The notes: generated from the letters alone by a model not told the origin. A DNA stretch of 64,000 nucleotides from CAVIQK01 sp963644945 (GCA_963644945.1 CAVIQK010000003.1:62001-126000), one strand, 5' to 3'. Positions 28,271 to 37,118 are shown, counted from the first letter of the stretch. Numbers and translations are program-made.

Positions 28271-28540
28271 ATGTGTTTTAGAAAGAAAAAAGTTCAAGAA
28301 AATCCTCCGCAACAGCCGACAGAACAAAAAGCACCGGCATACAAACCCGTCAAAGTGTTTTACGGCAGAGTGCAAGACGGAATGATCCCCGCAGCGAGAG
28401 CATCACAACACGTGCAACTCACCCCTATTGTGACACCTATCACAATGGTCCCGTACATGTCCACCGAAGCAGGACTTTTTGTCTATGCGGACGACGATGA
28501 CGAAGATGACGAAAGAGAAGAAAACTCCGATCAACAATAA
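28271..28540 (+). CDS. Locus A small VPY-motif protein, acidic tail
   Basis: 89 aa, with AAAGGAG before the ATG. It begins MCFRKKK, like its downstream neighbour. Residues ~47-65 hold the shared motif (VQLTPIVTPITMVPYMS), followed by GLFVY and a strongly acidic C-terminus of about 15 residues. No signal peptide or membrane helix, so presumably cytosolic. The same motif occurs in the products at 28754, 29091, 47169 and 49725. I recognise no known family. Its stop overlaps the next start as TAATG, so translation is coupled. Confidence 0.72.
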   Translation: MCFRKKKVQENPPQQPTEQKAPAYKPVKVFYGRVQDGMIPAARASQHVQLTPIVTPITMVPYMSTEAGLFVYADDDDEDDEREENSDQQ

Positions 28541-28737
28541 TGTGTTTTAGAAAAAAGACGGAAAACAAACCCGTACAAGAGGAAATAAAAAAAGAAAATT
28601 CGAAAGAATTTGACGTGGAAGAACTCCACGAGGCTCTTTTTTCGGTTGATATGGTCCCCATTGCCCCTCCTAAAGATTTAGGAAAAATGGCGCCCGAAGT
28701 CAGCCCCGAAGAGTTCACTATATATCGCAAAAATTAA
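28540..28737 (+). CDS. Locus A small protein beginning MCFRKK
   Basis: 65 aa. The ATG shares its A with the upstream TAA stop. The N-terminus MCFRKKTENKP repeats that of the preceding protein, suggesting tandem duplication. The middle is acidic and helical (EFDVEELHEALF), followed by DMVPIAPPKDLGK, which may be a degenerate VPY motif. It has no acidic tail and ends TIYRKN. No family recognised. Codon use and position in a tight operon support it as real. Confidence 0.6.
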   Translation: MCFRKKTENKPVQEEIKKENSKEFDVEELHEALFSVDMVPIAPPKDLGKMAPEVSPEEFTIYRKN

Positions 28738-28753
28738 GAGGTAGGATAGCGAA

Positions 28754-29077
28754 ATGAAAAGAAGAAGAAAAGACACTATTGAAACCACCGAAATAGTAGG
28801 AGGGTACAGAGCCCCTCAAGCCCCCGAGTTTTATGCATCCGGCGAAGGACATTATGTTATAAATATGCCTAAGGCCTTGCCTGTTGTCAACATGGTGGAC
28901 GAAAACGGCAATTTATACCAAGCACAAACATTTTATAGACCTCTCCCCAACAGTTCTCCGGTAGCCGTCCCCACACCTCCTTCGGTTGTCCAATTGACAC
29001 CGATTGTGGCGCCGATGACAATAGTTCCGTACATTTCACAAGAACAACCTCTTTATCAATACGACGACGAAGATTAA
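28754..29077 (+). CDS. Locus A small VPY-motif protein
   Basis: 107 aa, with GGTAGGA before the ATG. The N-terminus is basic (MKRRRKD). The middle contains GHYVINMPKALPVVNMVDE and NGNLYQAQTFYRPLP. The C-terminus carries the motif VVQLTPIVAPMTIVPYIS, then QEQPLYQY and a short acidic end (DDED). There is no membrane helix or signal peptide. The segment NGNLYQAQTF resembles DGNIYCLGDG in the next gene product, so the relationship with it extends beyond the motif. Confidence 0.72.
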   Translation: MKRRRKDTIETTEIVGGYRAPQAPEFYASGEGHYVINMPKALPVVNMVDENGNLYQAQTFYRPLPNSSPVAVPTPPSVVQLTPIVAPMTIVPYISQEQPLYQYDDED

Positions 29078-29090
29078 AAGGAATAACGAT

Positions 29091-30086
29091 ATGAACAACA
29101 ACGAGTATAGCGAAGGTATGTATACCACCAATCAACAAAACGGTAGCAGACAATTCGTCGGCGCTCCGCAAAACGACGATGAAGGAATGTGGACACCGGT
29201 AGAAGGCAATATCCAAATGCCTCAAGGTGCAAAACCCGGAGTACCGTTTGTAGGTCCCGACGGCAACATTTACTGCTTGGGCGACGGTCATCCTACCCCT
29301 ACAATGGGAGCAATTGCCCAAAACATGAACAATGCGATCCCTACTCCGTCATCCATTATCCAAATGACGCCTATCGTCCAACCTATTGCACTTGTGCCGT
29401 ATGCATCTCAAAACCAACCTCTTTTGCAATACGATCCGGCATCAAAGCCTCCGGTGGAAGTCAAAACTACGTACAAACGTAAACCTTACCCCGTTCTATG
29501 CGTATTGCTCGCAATTATCTCAATACTAGGCATAGTACTTATAATGTTTATGAATGCTGTCGGCAAAACAGCCGGAGCAGAAGGCTATTCGGCCAACGGA
29601 CTCGACAGTATATTTTCAACCTTGGCATTTTTAGGAATAGGAAGCAGTTCGACGACTTACTTTACGCAAGTTTTACAACCTCTCGCAAGCCTTGGCGATG
29701 CGTTTTCAAAAAGCCTCGGCATCGGTCTTTCTGTTGTAGCGATACCGGTTGCTGTTATATTGGCAGTCATAACATACTTGTATATCCTTATTAAATATTG
29801 CATAAAACTAGGCTCGGGCAAAAGCCCCCGCAACTTCTCTGTTGCATCGATCATGTTGATAATTTTAGGTCTTATTATGCTTGCCGCCGGATACGGAATA
29901 GCAAAATCGGTCGAAGCCGAAACCACGATCGCCGCATATTTTGCGGGACAATCAAAAGTCGGTGTAGGAATAGGCTCATACATAACAATAGCGCTAGGCG
30001 TAATTTCATTGATTTTACCCGGATTTACCAACAAAAAAGCATACGTCGTAGATAAAGGCAATGAAGACGTATATATAATGGAATAA
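29091..30086 (+). CDS. Locus A membrane protein with N-terminal VPY motif
   Basis: 331 aa, with AAAGGAA before the ATG. Residues 1-130 are soluble, Gln/Asn/Pro-rich, and include FVGPDGNIYCLGDGHP and the motif IIQMTPIVQPIALVPYAS at ~84-101, followed by QNQPLLQYDP. Four membrane helices follow, near residues 138-158, 207-236, 245-270 and 288-312. The segment VPYASQNQPLLQYDP matches VPYVSQNQPVLQYNP in the locus B zinc-ribbon protein, so the two are likely homologues. The soluble part is predicted to be cytosolic. Function unknown. Confidence 0.75.
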   Translation: MNNNEYSEGMYTTNQQNGSRQFVGAPQNDDEGMWTPVEGNIQMPQGAKPGVPFVGPDGNIYCLGDGHPTPTMGAIAQNMNNAIPTPSSIIQMTPIVQPIALVPYASQNQPLLQYDPASKPPVEVKTTYKRKPYPVLCVLLAIISILGIVLIMFMNAVGKTAGAEGYSANGLDSIFSTLAFLGIGSSSTTYFTQVLQPLASLGDAFSKSLGIGLSVVAIPVAVILAVITYLYILIKYCIKLGSGKSPRNFSVASIMLIILGLIMLAAGYGIAKSVEAETTIAAYFAGQSKVGVGIGSYITIALGVISLILPGFTNKKAYVVDKGNEDVYIME

Positions 30087-30098
30087 AGGAGAATAAAA

Positions 30099-30329
30099 AT
30101 GGTTTTTGAAAAATGTGTAGAAATTATTGCAGATATGCTCGGCATTGACGAAAAAGAAATCACGATGGATGCAGACATCGTCAACGGACTCGGAGCCGAC
30201 AGTCTTGACGTAATCCAAATGCTCAATGCAATGGAAGAAGAATACGGTTTCACTTTTACCGATGATGAAATACTTACCATCAAAACGGTAGGAGACGTCG
30301 TCACTTTGATAGAAGGCAAACAAAAATAA
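30099..30329 (+). CDS. acpP: Acyl carrier protein
   Basis: Small acidic carrier of acyl chains in fatty-acid synthesis. 76 aa, with AAAGGAG before the ATG. The phosphopantetheine attachment site is GADSLDVIQM, Ser near residue 36. It begins 12 bases after the locus A membrane protein and ahead of the terminator at 30349, so it appears to be the last gene of that operon. No fatty-acid synthesis gene (fabD, fabG, fabF) or rnc adjoins it, which is unusual for acpP. It may be the housekeeping carrier or one dedicated to another pathway. Confidence 0.93.
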   Translation: MVFEKCVEIIADMLGIDEKEITMDADIVNGLGADSLDVIQMLNAMEEEYGFTFTDDEILTIKTVGDVVTLIEGKQK

Positions 30330-30348
30330 AATAAAACATCAAAATATT

Positions 30349-30382
30349 AAAAATCATAAGGGTTTTCCTTGTGATTTTTTTT
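30349..30382 (+). terminator. Intrinsic terminator after acpP
   Basis: AAATCA-AAGG pairs with CCTT-TGATTT around a short loop with one mismatch, followed by a run of T. It closes the locus A operon. Confidence 0.8.
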
Positions 30383-30407
30383 AATAATTAAGTTTTTAGA
30401 AATCAAA

Positions 30408-31382
30408 ATGAAAGTAGGATCGCATATAAAAGAAAGAAAACATATTCTTGTATTGTTGTCTATATTGACAATAATTTTGCTTTTAACCACACTTTTTGCT
30501 TGCGACGGCGATCTTATCAATTATTCCCTTGAAATCAAAACTTATCCTCAAAAGACGGAATATTATCTTCAAGACGATTTTGATCCGTCGGGCATAGTCC
30601 TAGAACTAAAAAACGAAGTTACCGGAGATATAAAAGAGATAGATTCAACATGCGAAAATCTTGAGTTTTCGGGCTTTGATTCGACTTGTTCTGCTGAATC
30701 GTTGACAATAACCGCCCTATATAAAAAGAATGAAAAAACTCTAGCCACTGCATCGTTTAATGTCACGATAAAAGGCGAGTATAGTTATGCTTACAAAGAA
30801 AAGGACACTCTTACGGAATATCCCACGTTAGAGACCTCATCGCTCGGTTTTACCGACATGAGAAATTATGACGAAACAGAAGTTTATTTTGATTTTCCCC
30901 TTTCTTCTTTTGATTTAGAAAGCGAAATTTTCAAAATTAAAATAGGCAATAAATTATACGGCAAAGACGACAAGTATGAAATAAAAGTTGCATATTTTTG
31001 GAGTAATCCCCAAAACTATAAAGTAGAACTCAATTATGCAACGAAGAAAGACTCCAAAGTTTCTATTCCGTTGTCTTGTATATTTTTGACGGGAGAAGTC
31101 GTAGAAGTCGAAACCGCAAGCAGAGTTTATCGGTATAAAAATACATATAAGGCGAGCCAAGGCGAAGTAGAAAAGAACGGGGACTACTATTACTGCAAGA
31201 TTCCTTTTTCCTCGTCAGATCTTCGCACCGTATATGTCAAATACGGCAATATATTTTCAATAGAGTATTTGCAAAAGGTCGGCACCGACTACGTATTGCC
31301 TATTCCTGTATCGTTATGGAAAGAAGGCACCATATATGTCTATCGCTACGATAGAGAAACATTGCGCTTTTCTCGCCCCTAA
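30408..31382 (+). CDS. Lipoprotein with Ig-like domain
   Basis: 324 aa. Basic N-terminus, hydrophobic core and lipobox LTTLFAC near residue 34. Residues ~42-125 look like an Ig-like (Big_3/Big_4) domain, with KTEYYLQDDFDPSGIVL near the start. The rest is beta-rich and Tyr-rich with no family I recognise. No ribosome binding site is visible before the ATG, and the gene starts only ~25 nt after the acpP terminator, so its own expression signal is unclear. Similar in design to the lipoprotein at 23566. Confidence 0.68.
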   Translation: MKVGSHIKERKHILVLLSILTIILLLTTLFACDGDLINYSLEIKTYPQKTEYYLQDDFDPSGIVLELKNEVTGDIKEIDSTCENLEFSGFDSTCSAESLTITALYKKNEKTLATASFNVTIKGEYSYAYKEKDTLTEYPTLETSSLGFTDMRNYDETEVYFDFPLSSFDLESEIFKIKIGNKLYGKDDKYEIKVAYFWSNPQNYKVELNYATKKDSKVSIPLSCIFLTGEVVEVETASRVYRYKNTYKASQGEVEKNGDYYYCKIPFSSSDLRTVYVKYGNIFSIEYLQKVGTDYVLPIPVSLWKEGTIYVYRYDRETLRFSRP

Positions 31383-31425
31383 ATCTTGCTAATTTTTATA
31401 AAATCCCAACTAAAATCACGTTGTT

Positions 31426-32007
31426 TTATTGCCGTCCTTTTATAAGAACGGTAATTTTTTTAAGAGTAGGAATAAGCACCATCGTCAAAATAAAGTTTAA
31501 TATAAATACGGCAGATTGAGTGCCTAGTCTATAAACAAGATATGCCCAAAAATTATCATAAGATTTTCCGTATCCTGCGACAAAATAAAGCCCCATTGTG
31601 TTTATAAAAGCCGTGCATACGACAAATGAAACCATGTAAGAAAGGATACAATGCAAATAAGGTTTCAGCACATAATCTTTTCTGGGCGGAAGATATTTGA
31701 TAAGCCCCGGAATAACTCCAAGCAAGCAAGAACCGACAAAAATAACAGGGTTAGGTGTATAACCGCTAATAAAACACCCGATGAGATCGGCACCGCCCCC
31801 GACAATTCCTCCCGAAAACGGCCCTAGAATATAGCCTGCCAAAAAACAAATCGTATAAGACAGTGTTATTTTTTGACTGCCGAGCCTTGACGAAAAAGCA
31901 CTTATTGCCACATTTATTGCAAGTAGCATGGCGGTAGTTGCGATTTTGGTGGTGCTAAGCCCTCTCTTTTTAGAAGGTGATTTGCCCCCATTGCAATTTT
32001 GTGTCAT
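31426..32007 (-). CDS. folT: Folate-type ECF transporter substrate-binding component
   Basis: Membrane S-component that binds folate and works with a shared ECF energising module not encoded here. 193 aa from the ATG of MTQNCNGG, which lies directly after GGAGGT and a U-tract; a longer frame reading back through the riboswitch is rejected. The protein has about six hydrophobic segments, with family features SSRLGSQKITLSYT and GGIVGGGADLIGCFI in the N-terminal half. A tetrahydrofolate riboswitch precedes it, which independently supports the folate assignment. Confidence 0.88.
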   Translation of the reverse strand: MTQNCNGGKSPSKKRGLSTTKIATTAMLLAINVAISAFSSRLGSQKITLSYTICFLAGYILGPFSGGIVGGGADLIGCFISGYTPNPVIFVGSCLLGVIPGLIKYLPPRKDYVLKPYLHCILSYMVSFVVCTAFINTMGLYFVAGYGKSYDNFWAYLVYRLGTQSAVFILNFILTMVLIPTLKKITVLIKGRQ

Positions 32008-32044
32008 AAAAAAACCTCCATGGGAAATATCCCGTATAAGAGGT
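32008..32044 (-). terminator. Hairpin with U-tract between THF riboswitch and folT
   Basis: On the minus strand ACCTC pairs with GAGGT, with an inner GGGA-TATT-TCCC stem, followed by seven U that end at the folT ATG. The right arm contains the folT ribosome binding site GGAGGT. The same hairpin could therefore terminate transcription or hide the ribosome binding site, giving the riboswitch its output. Confidence 0.75.
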
Positions 32045-32062
32045 CCGAAAAAATAATATTTT

Positions 32063-32162
32063 AGCGGACGCGACAAGAAACCGCGGTTAAAACCTTTCGT
32101 CCGTAAACAACATCCCATTTTACGGCACTACAAGAAAATCTTACGCTTCTTATCTACTCTAT
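32063..32162 (-). ncRNA. Tetrahydrofolate (THF) riboswitch
   Basis: On the minus strand the leader carries the class hallmarks in order: AGAGTAGAT at the 5' end, then ATGGGATGTTGTTTACGG in the middle, then GCGGTTTCTTGTCGCGTCCG at the 3' end. These match the conserved elements of the folT/folE-associated THF riboswitch. It sits immediately upstream of a folate transporter gene and a terminator/ribosome-binding-site hairpin. The class is recognised from memory of its consensus, not by a covariance search. Confidence 0.82.
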
Positions 32163-32324
32163 AGGTACATTTTACGAGCGATTACTTATCTAGTCAAGAA
32201 TAAACAACGTATATCTAAGAAATATGACTTGAAAAATATACATATATTGTATATAATTATCATAGATATGTGTTTCGAAAAAACTAAAACAAAACCAACT
32301 TTTACTGCATATCAATAAGGATCT

Positions 32325-33998
32325 ATGAAAAAACACAAAATCAACAAACCTATTAGAATCGTATTCCTCGGAGGAGTCACCGAAATTGGCAAAAACATGA
32401 CCGCAATAGAATGCGGCGGTGATATAATCGTAATAGATGCGGGGTTATCTTTTCCCAATTCCGACGAGTTCCCGGGGATCGAATATATAATACCCGACTA
32501 CACCTACATAAAAGAGCGTGCCGATATGGTAAAAGGCGTAGTCTTTACGCATGGCCACGAAGACCACATAGGGGCAACCCCGTACTTTTTTAAGGACATC
32601 AAAACATCCGGCTACGGCTCTGCGTTTACCATTGCTCTTATCGAACATAAACTCTCCGAAAACAAAGTAAAAGCCGATCTCAACGTGGTCAAATCCGGTG
32701 ACAAAGTTAAACTTGGTTGTTTTGAAGTGGAGTTTATACAAATAACCCACTCGATAGCCGGAGCCTTTGCTTTGAAAATCACAACCCCCCAAGGCGTTAT
32801 TTTCCATACCGGCGACTTCAAAGTCGATTATACTCCGGTTGACGGTAGAATGCCGGATCTTTCACGTATTGCGGAAATCGGAAAAGAAGGAGTCGATATT
32901 TTACTGTGCGACTCTACCAATATCGAAAAACAAGGTTATGCAATGTCCGAATCTAAAGTCGGCGAAAAACTTGATGAAGTTTTTTCGGGAAACATCGGTC
33001 GTCGTATTATAATCGCAACATTTGCATCCAACATACATCGTATCCAACAAATAATCAACTGTGCATATAAGTACGGAAGAAGAGTGACTTTTGCAGGAAG
33101 AAGTATGGAAAATTATGTATCTATTGCCGAAAGAATAGGCGAGATTTTTATCCCAAGAGACATAGTAGTTCCGATAGACAAAATGAGCGGTGTTCCTTAC
33201 GACAAAATCTGTGTTATATCTACGGGTACGCAAGGCGAAGAAATGTCTGCACTGACAAGAATGGCGGACAATCAATATAAGCGTGTCAAAATAGGCGAAA
33301 AAGACACTGTCATTTTCTCGTCAAGCCCTATCCCCGGCAACGAAAAACCTATCTATGACGTTATCAATCGCCTGTCTAAACTAGGTGCCAAAGTTTATTA
33401 CCATACAATGTCGGATATTCACGCATCGGGACACGCATGTAGAGAAGAATTAAAACTTATACATTCCCTTGTCGCTCCCAAATATTTTATACCCGTCCAT
33501 GGCGAATATCGTCATTTGATGATGCACAAGGATCTTGCCACTAAAATAGGAATGAACCCCACCAATGTATTTATTCCGGATCTAGGCTCTGTGTTTGAAT
33601 TTGACAGCAAAAAGGGCATAAGACAAGGACAGTCGATAGAAGTCGGCAAAATACTTATGGACGGCAATGTTATGGGTATGGTTGACGATATAGTGCTAGA
33701 AGAGCGAAAACGTCTCTCGCAAGGTGGCATCGTCATAGTCCATATTACGTTCGAAAAAGTCCGTTACGGCACCTATTCAGGGAAAGTCAATTATACGATC
33801 AAGGGCATGCCCAACGGCGAAGATATAGAGAAGATTTTAGTAAAAGACACAACGGCGCTTGTCAACCAAGCCGAATGGCAAGACAGTGACGAAGAGAAGA
33901 AAAAGGCAGAACTCGGGAAATTGATAAGACGTATCCTTCTCGGAAAACTCGAAAAACGCCCGATGATAATTCCAATTATTGACGAAATAGCGGAGTAA
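32325..33998 (+). CDS. rnj: Ribonuclease J
   Basis: Metallo-beta-lactamase/beta-CASP ribonuclease with 5'-3' exo- and endonuclease activity, central to mRNA decay and rRNA maturation in Bacillota. 557 aa, the normal length. The metal site FTHGHEDHIG is near residue 75, with FHTGDFKVDYTP near 163. beta-CASP features include IATFASNIHRIQQ and FIPVHGEYRHL near residue 390. The C-terminal domain follows. AAGGAT precedes the ATG. Only 3 bases separate it from the glycosyltransferase gene downstream. Confidence 0.93.
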   Translation: MKKHKINKPIRIVFLGGVTEIGKNMTAIECGGDIIVIDAGLSFPNSDEFPGIEYIIPDYTYIKERADMVKGVVFTHGHEDHIGATPYFFKDIKTSGYGSAFTIALIEHKLSENKVKADLNVVKSGDKVKLGCFEVEFIQITHSIAGAFALKITTPQGVIFHTGDFKVDYTPVDGRMPDLSRIAEIGKEGVDILLCDSTNIEKQGYAMSESKVGEKLDEVFSGNIGRRIIIATFASNIHRIQQIINCAYKYGRRVTFAGRSMENYVSIAERIGEIFIPRDIVVPIDKMSGVPYDKICVISTGTQGEEMSALTRMADNQYKRVKIGEKDTVIFSSSPIPGNEKPIYDVINRLSKLGAKVYYHTMSDIHASGHACREELKLIHSLVAPKYFIPVHGEYRHLMMHKDLATKIGMNPTNVFIPDLGSVFEFDSKKGIRQGQSIEVGKILMDGNVMGMVDDIVLEERKRLSQGGIVIVHITFEKVRYGTYSGKVNYTIKGMPNGEDIEKILVKDTTALVNQAEWQDSDEEKKKAELGKLIRRILLGKLEKRPMIIPIIDEIAE

Positions 33999-34001
33999 AA
34001 T

Positions 34002-35111
34002 ATGGTAGAAAAGAAAAAGATTTTGATTTTCAACACTTATGACAGCCAAGAATGTTCCTATGCAATCAAAGAGTTGTTTGCGGGCGACTCCGAAATTTTG
34101 CCTATACTTTTTGCAGAATACGAACTTCGTGGGTTTATACAAAATCTCCTTACGGAAAAAATGTACGGAGATTATTCTCCTGTGAGAAGTTGGTGGCGGG
34201 TACTTAAAACCAGAGTACTAACTAGGAACATGGATTCTTCCGAATTTGCCCCCGTAGAATATATGAAGAAAAACAGTCTTGCCATACGCAAGATGAAGAC
34301 AATATTTTTCAAATATCATCCGTCGCTTGTCGTTTGCCTTGGCAAAAAAGCCGTCCTAGCCGCAATCACCGCAAGAGAAAAGATGAATGTCAGCACAAAA
34401 ATAGTTGCAGTAATAAGCGACTATGCTCTTGACAAAAGATTCATAAAGAAAGGCATCGATCACTATGTAGTCCCCATGAATTACATGAAGGCAATGCTTC
34501 TACAAGAGGGAATTCCCGAAGATCAAATAAGTGTTATTCCGGTCCTTGTAAGAAAAGAGTTCTTAAAACCCGTTGACAAAGAATTCGCCACCAAAGAACT
34601 AGGACTAAACCCAAAACTACCTACGGTTATGATAAGATCGGCATATTCCTACAATCCGCTTACAAAAAAATTGGTGTCATATTTAAGGAAAGAAAAACTT
34701 CGCATGAACATTCTAGTCGATTGCGGATATGATAGAGGACTCCTTGAGCAAATTCAAGAAATAGCCGCCCCTAATATAATAGGTAGGAACGAACTCATGG
34801 ATCTACATTTAGCCTATGCATCGGCAGATGTCGTAGTCACAAGACCGAGATCCGAGAACATCGCCATGTGTATCGCAAAACGCATTCCGCTTATCACTTA
34901 CGACAGCGTCGGCGAAATGGAAAAGCGCACTGCAAGTATAATAAGTCTAGACTATTCCGTAGATTGCAGTTCGACCGATGAAGTTATGGGGACATTATCG
35001 TCCTTCCTTGACAACAAAAAGGCATATATCAAAAACCTTGCAGTCCCCGAAATGACACAAGCCGAGGCACAAGATGCCATGTCAAAACTACTAAAAGGCT
35101 TAATATCATAA
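34002..35111 (+). CDS. Diverged GT28-like glycosyltransferase
   Basis: 369 aa, with GGAG before the ATG. The fold pattern resembles MurG or the diacylglycerol glucosyltransferases: an N-terminal Rossmann half with HPSLVVCLGKKAV near residue 108 and VISDYALDKRFI near 142, then a linker and the VVPMNYMKAMLLQEGIP segment typical of monogalactosyldiacylglycerol-synthase relatives. A nucleotide-binding C-terminal half has LHLAYASADVVVTRPRSEN near residue 270. It probably glycosylates a membrane lipid. Acceptor and sugar are unknown, and identity is limited because the N-terminal motif (FNTYDSQECSYAIKEL) is unusual. Co-transcribed with rnj. Confidence 0.65.
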   Translation: MVEKKKILIFNTYDSQECSYAIKELFAGDSEILPILFAEYELRGFIQNLLTEKMYGDYSPVRSWWRVLKTRVLTRNMDSSEFAPVEYMKKNSLAIRKMKTIFFKYHPSLVVCLGKKAVLAAITAREKMNVSTKIVAVISDYALDKRFIKKGIDHYVVPMNYMKAMLLQEGIPEDQISVIPVLVRKEFLKPVDKEFATKELGLNPKLPTVMIRSAYSYNPLTKKLVSYLRKEKLRMNILVDCGYDRGLLEQIQEIAAPNIIGRNELMDLHLAYASADVVVTRPRSENIAMCIAKRIPLITYDSVGEMEKRTASIISLDYSVDCSSTDEVMGTLSSFLDNKKAYIKNLAVPEMTQAEAQDAMSKLLKGLIS

Positions 35112-35196
35112 AAAATCAATATTTTATATAAAATAAAGAGTGTTTTAAGTTAGCGCATTTATATTATAGAAAATCTTACATTTCTAGGAGAATAAT

Positions 35197-35871
35197 ATGA
35201 AAGTTTTGATAGTCGATGACGAAAAACAACTTGCCAAGGCGATAGTTTGTTATCTCAACAAAAACAAGATAGAAGCCGATACCGTTGACAACGGTGACGA
35301 CGGACTTTATTACGGCTTGACCGGAGTGTATGATGTCATTGTCCTAGATATAATGCTTCCAAAACTTGACGGCTATCAAGTCTTATCCCTCCTCAGAAAA
35401 GACGGAATTTCAACCCCTGTTTTGTTCTTGTCCGCAAAAGGCACAACCGATGACAGAATAAAAGGTCTAGACGTCGGAGCCGATGATTATCTTGCAAAAC
35501 CTTTTGACCTTGGCGAACTCCTAGCAAGAATAAAAGCCCTCGCCAGAAGAAAACAAGAATTTGTCGGAGATGACTTAAAATTTGGAGATATTTCCGTATC
35601 CCGCAATTCTTACGAACTCACCGTAGGAGACAAAAAAATCCTTTTGGGACTCAAAGAATTTTCTATTTTAGAGTACCTTATAATAGATCAAAATCAATAT
35701 CTCTCTAAGGATATGATAATAGAAAAGGTTTGGGGCTATGATGCCGATACCGAATACAACAACGTAGAAGTTTACATTTCGTTTATAAGGAAAAAACTCG
35801 AAGCACTAGGAAGCAAAGTCGTAATCAAAGCCCATCGTGGCGTAGGGTACAAATTGGAGATTCAAAGTTGA
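35197..35871 (+). CDS. OmpR/PhoB-family response regulator
   Basis: 224 aa, with AGGAG before the ATG. The receiver domain (residues 1-115) has VDDEKQ near the N-terminus, the phosphorylated Asp in VIVLDIMLPKLDG near residue 51, Ser in LFLSAKGT and Lys in LAKPFDLGEL near 101. The C-terminal winged helix ends in the usual RGVGYKLE. It overlaps the sensor kinase gene by 4 bases. The signal and target genes are unknown. Confidence 0.94.
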   Translation: MKVLIVDDEKQLAKAIVCYLNKNKIEADTVDNGDDGLYYGLTGVYDVIVLDIMLPKLDGYQVLSLLRKDGISTPVLFLSAKGTTDDRIKGLDVGADDYLAKPFDLGELLARIKALARRKQEFVGDDLKFGDISVSRNSYELTVGDKKILLGLKEFSILEYLIIDQNQYLSKDMIIEKVWGYDADTEYNNVEVYISFIRKKLEALGSKVVIKAHRGVGYKLEIQS

Positions 35872-37118
35872 TAAGACGTACAAGACTAAAAATTTTATTA
35901 GTTACCATATCAATAATTATTCTAGTAGAGGCATGCATGATAACCATTGCGGCCTCTGTTTTATACAGCAACATAAAAAAAGAAGCATGTGAATTCGTCA
36001 AATCGGTCGTGACTTCCGCAGAGATCGATGAACTCCCCGACGGAAGAAAGATTGTAAGAGTACGAGATTTGATGGCAGGCACCGATAGAGGTGACAAGTT
36101 CGAAAACCTCAAAACCTTCGTTTCCGCATATTATACCGACGGTACGGATACATATAAAGAAGTTGTGCAATCTAGCGCAATGTTTACCTCCGATGAAATC
36201 AAAAATACAAGTTTGAGAGTAGTCACATCCAAGAAAGATGTTGGAAAAATCAACGACTGTTTTTATGCAAAACGTACTACTGAATCGGGACTTGTCTTGG
36301 TGGCGGTTGTTGACAAGAGTTCCGAAATAGACATCCTTGGCAACTTTGTTTTGCGAAGCAGCGGAATCGCCGTCATAGGGACGGCATGCCTTACTGTCGT
36401 GGTATGGATTTTGTCTTACTATGTTACAAAACCGATAAAAGATTCTATCCAAAACGAAAAGCGTTTCATAAGCGATGCAAGTCACGAATTGAAAACTCCT
36501 CTTACGATAATATCCGCAAACGTTGAAGTTATGACCGACGGTCAACCCAACGAATGGGCAGATAATATCAAATCTCAAACTAAACGTATGCAAAAACTTG
36601 TCGAAGAAATGTTAGAACTATCAAAACTTGACGAAAGTATTACTGTCAGAAAAAAGGTAAAACACGAGAAGTTTTCGTTAAGCGACAAGACGTTAGAGGT
36701 CGTCATGCCTTTTGATCCTATTGCATACGAAAAACACATCGAATTCAACTATGAAATTTTGCATAATGTCGATATTTATTCCGATCCCGACGACTATAAA
36801 AAAGTCCTAGGAGTACTTGTCGAAAATGCCGTAAAATATACAGCCGGTAAGATTGATATCAATTTACAAAAAAAGAACAAAAACACTTACGAATTGGTCG
36901 TAGAAAATACGGGATGCGGAATAAAAAATGCAGACAAGGACAGAGTCTTTGAGAGATTTTATCGCAGCGACGCATCAAGAGCAAGTTCGACCGGAGGATC
37001 GGGACTAGGGCTTGCAATAGCCAAAGAACTCTCCGAAAAGAACGGTTGGAAGTTATCTTTGGAGTGCGAAGAAAATGTTTTTACAAAATTCCGTCTTGTG
37101 GTAAAGACAAATTCGTAA
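35868..37118 (+). CDS. Sensor histidine kinase
   Basis: 416 aa starting at a TTG that overlaps the regulator stop. The first membrane helix is near residues 10-32, the second near 165-187, with ~130 outside residues as the likely sensor. The phosphoacceptor box is SDASHELKTPLTII near residue 205, the N-box VLVENAVKYT near 320, and the G-boxes VENTGCGI and GGSGLGLAIAKEL near 345-390. No HAMP domain is evident; the second helix runs almost directly into the dimerisation helix. Partner of the preceding regulator. Confidence 0.92.
   Translation: MIRRTRLKILLVTISIIILVEACMITIAASVLYSNIKKEACEFVKSVVTSAEIDELPDGRKIVRVRDLMAGTDRGDKFENLKTFVSAYYTDGTDTYKEVVQSSAMFTSDEIKNTSLRVVTSKKDVGKINDCFYAKRTTESGLVLVAVVDKSSEIDILGNFVLRSSGIAVIGTACLTVVVWILSYYVTKPIKDSIQNEKRFISDASHELKTPLTIISANVEVMTDGQPNEWADNIKSQTKRMQKLVEEMLELSKLDESITVRKKVKHEKFSLSDKTLEVVMPFDPIAYEKHIEFNYEILHNVDIYSDPDDYKKVLGVLVENAVKYTAGKIDINLQKKNKNTYELVVENTGCGIKNADKDRVFERFYRSDASRASSTGGSGLGLAIAKELSEKNGWKLSLECEENVFTKFRLVVKTNS

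Noticed and set aside
31426..32118. Longer folT reading frame with 37 extra residues
   Set aside because: The extension is the translation of the riboswitch and terminator; the ATG at 32007 has GGAGGT directly upstream.
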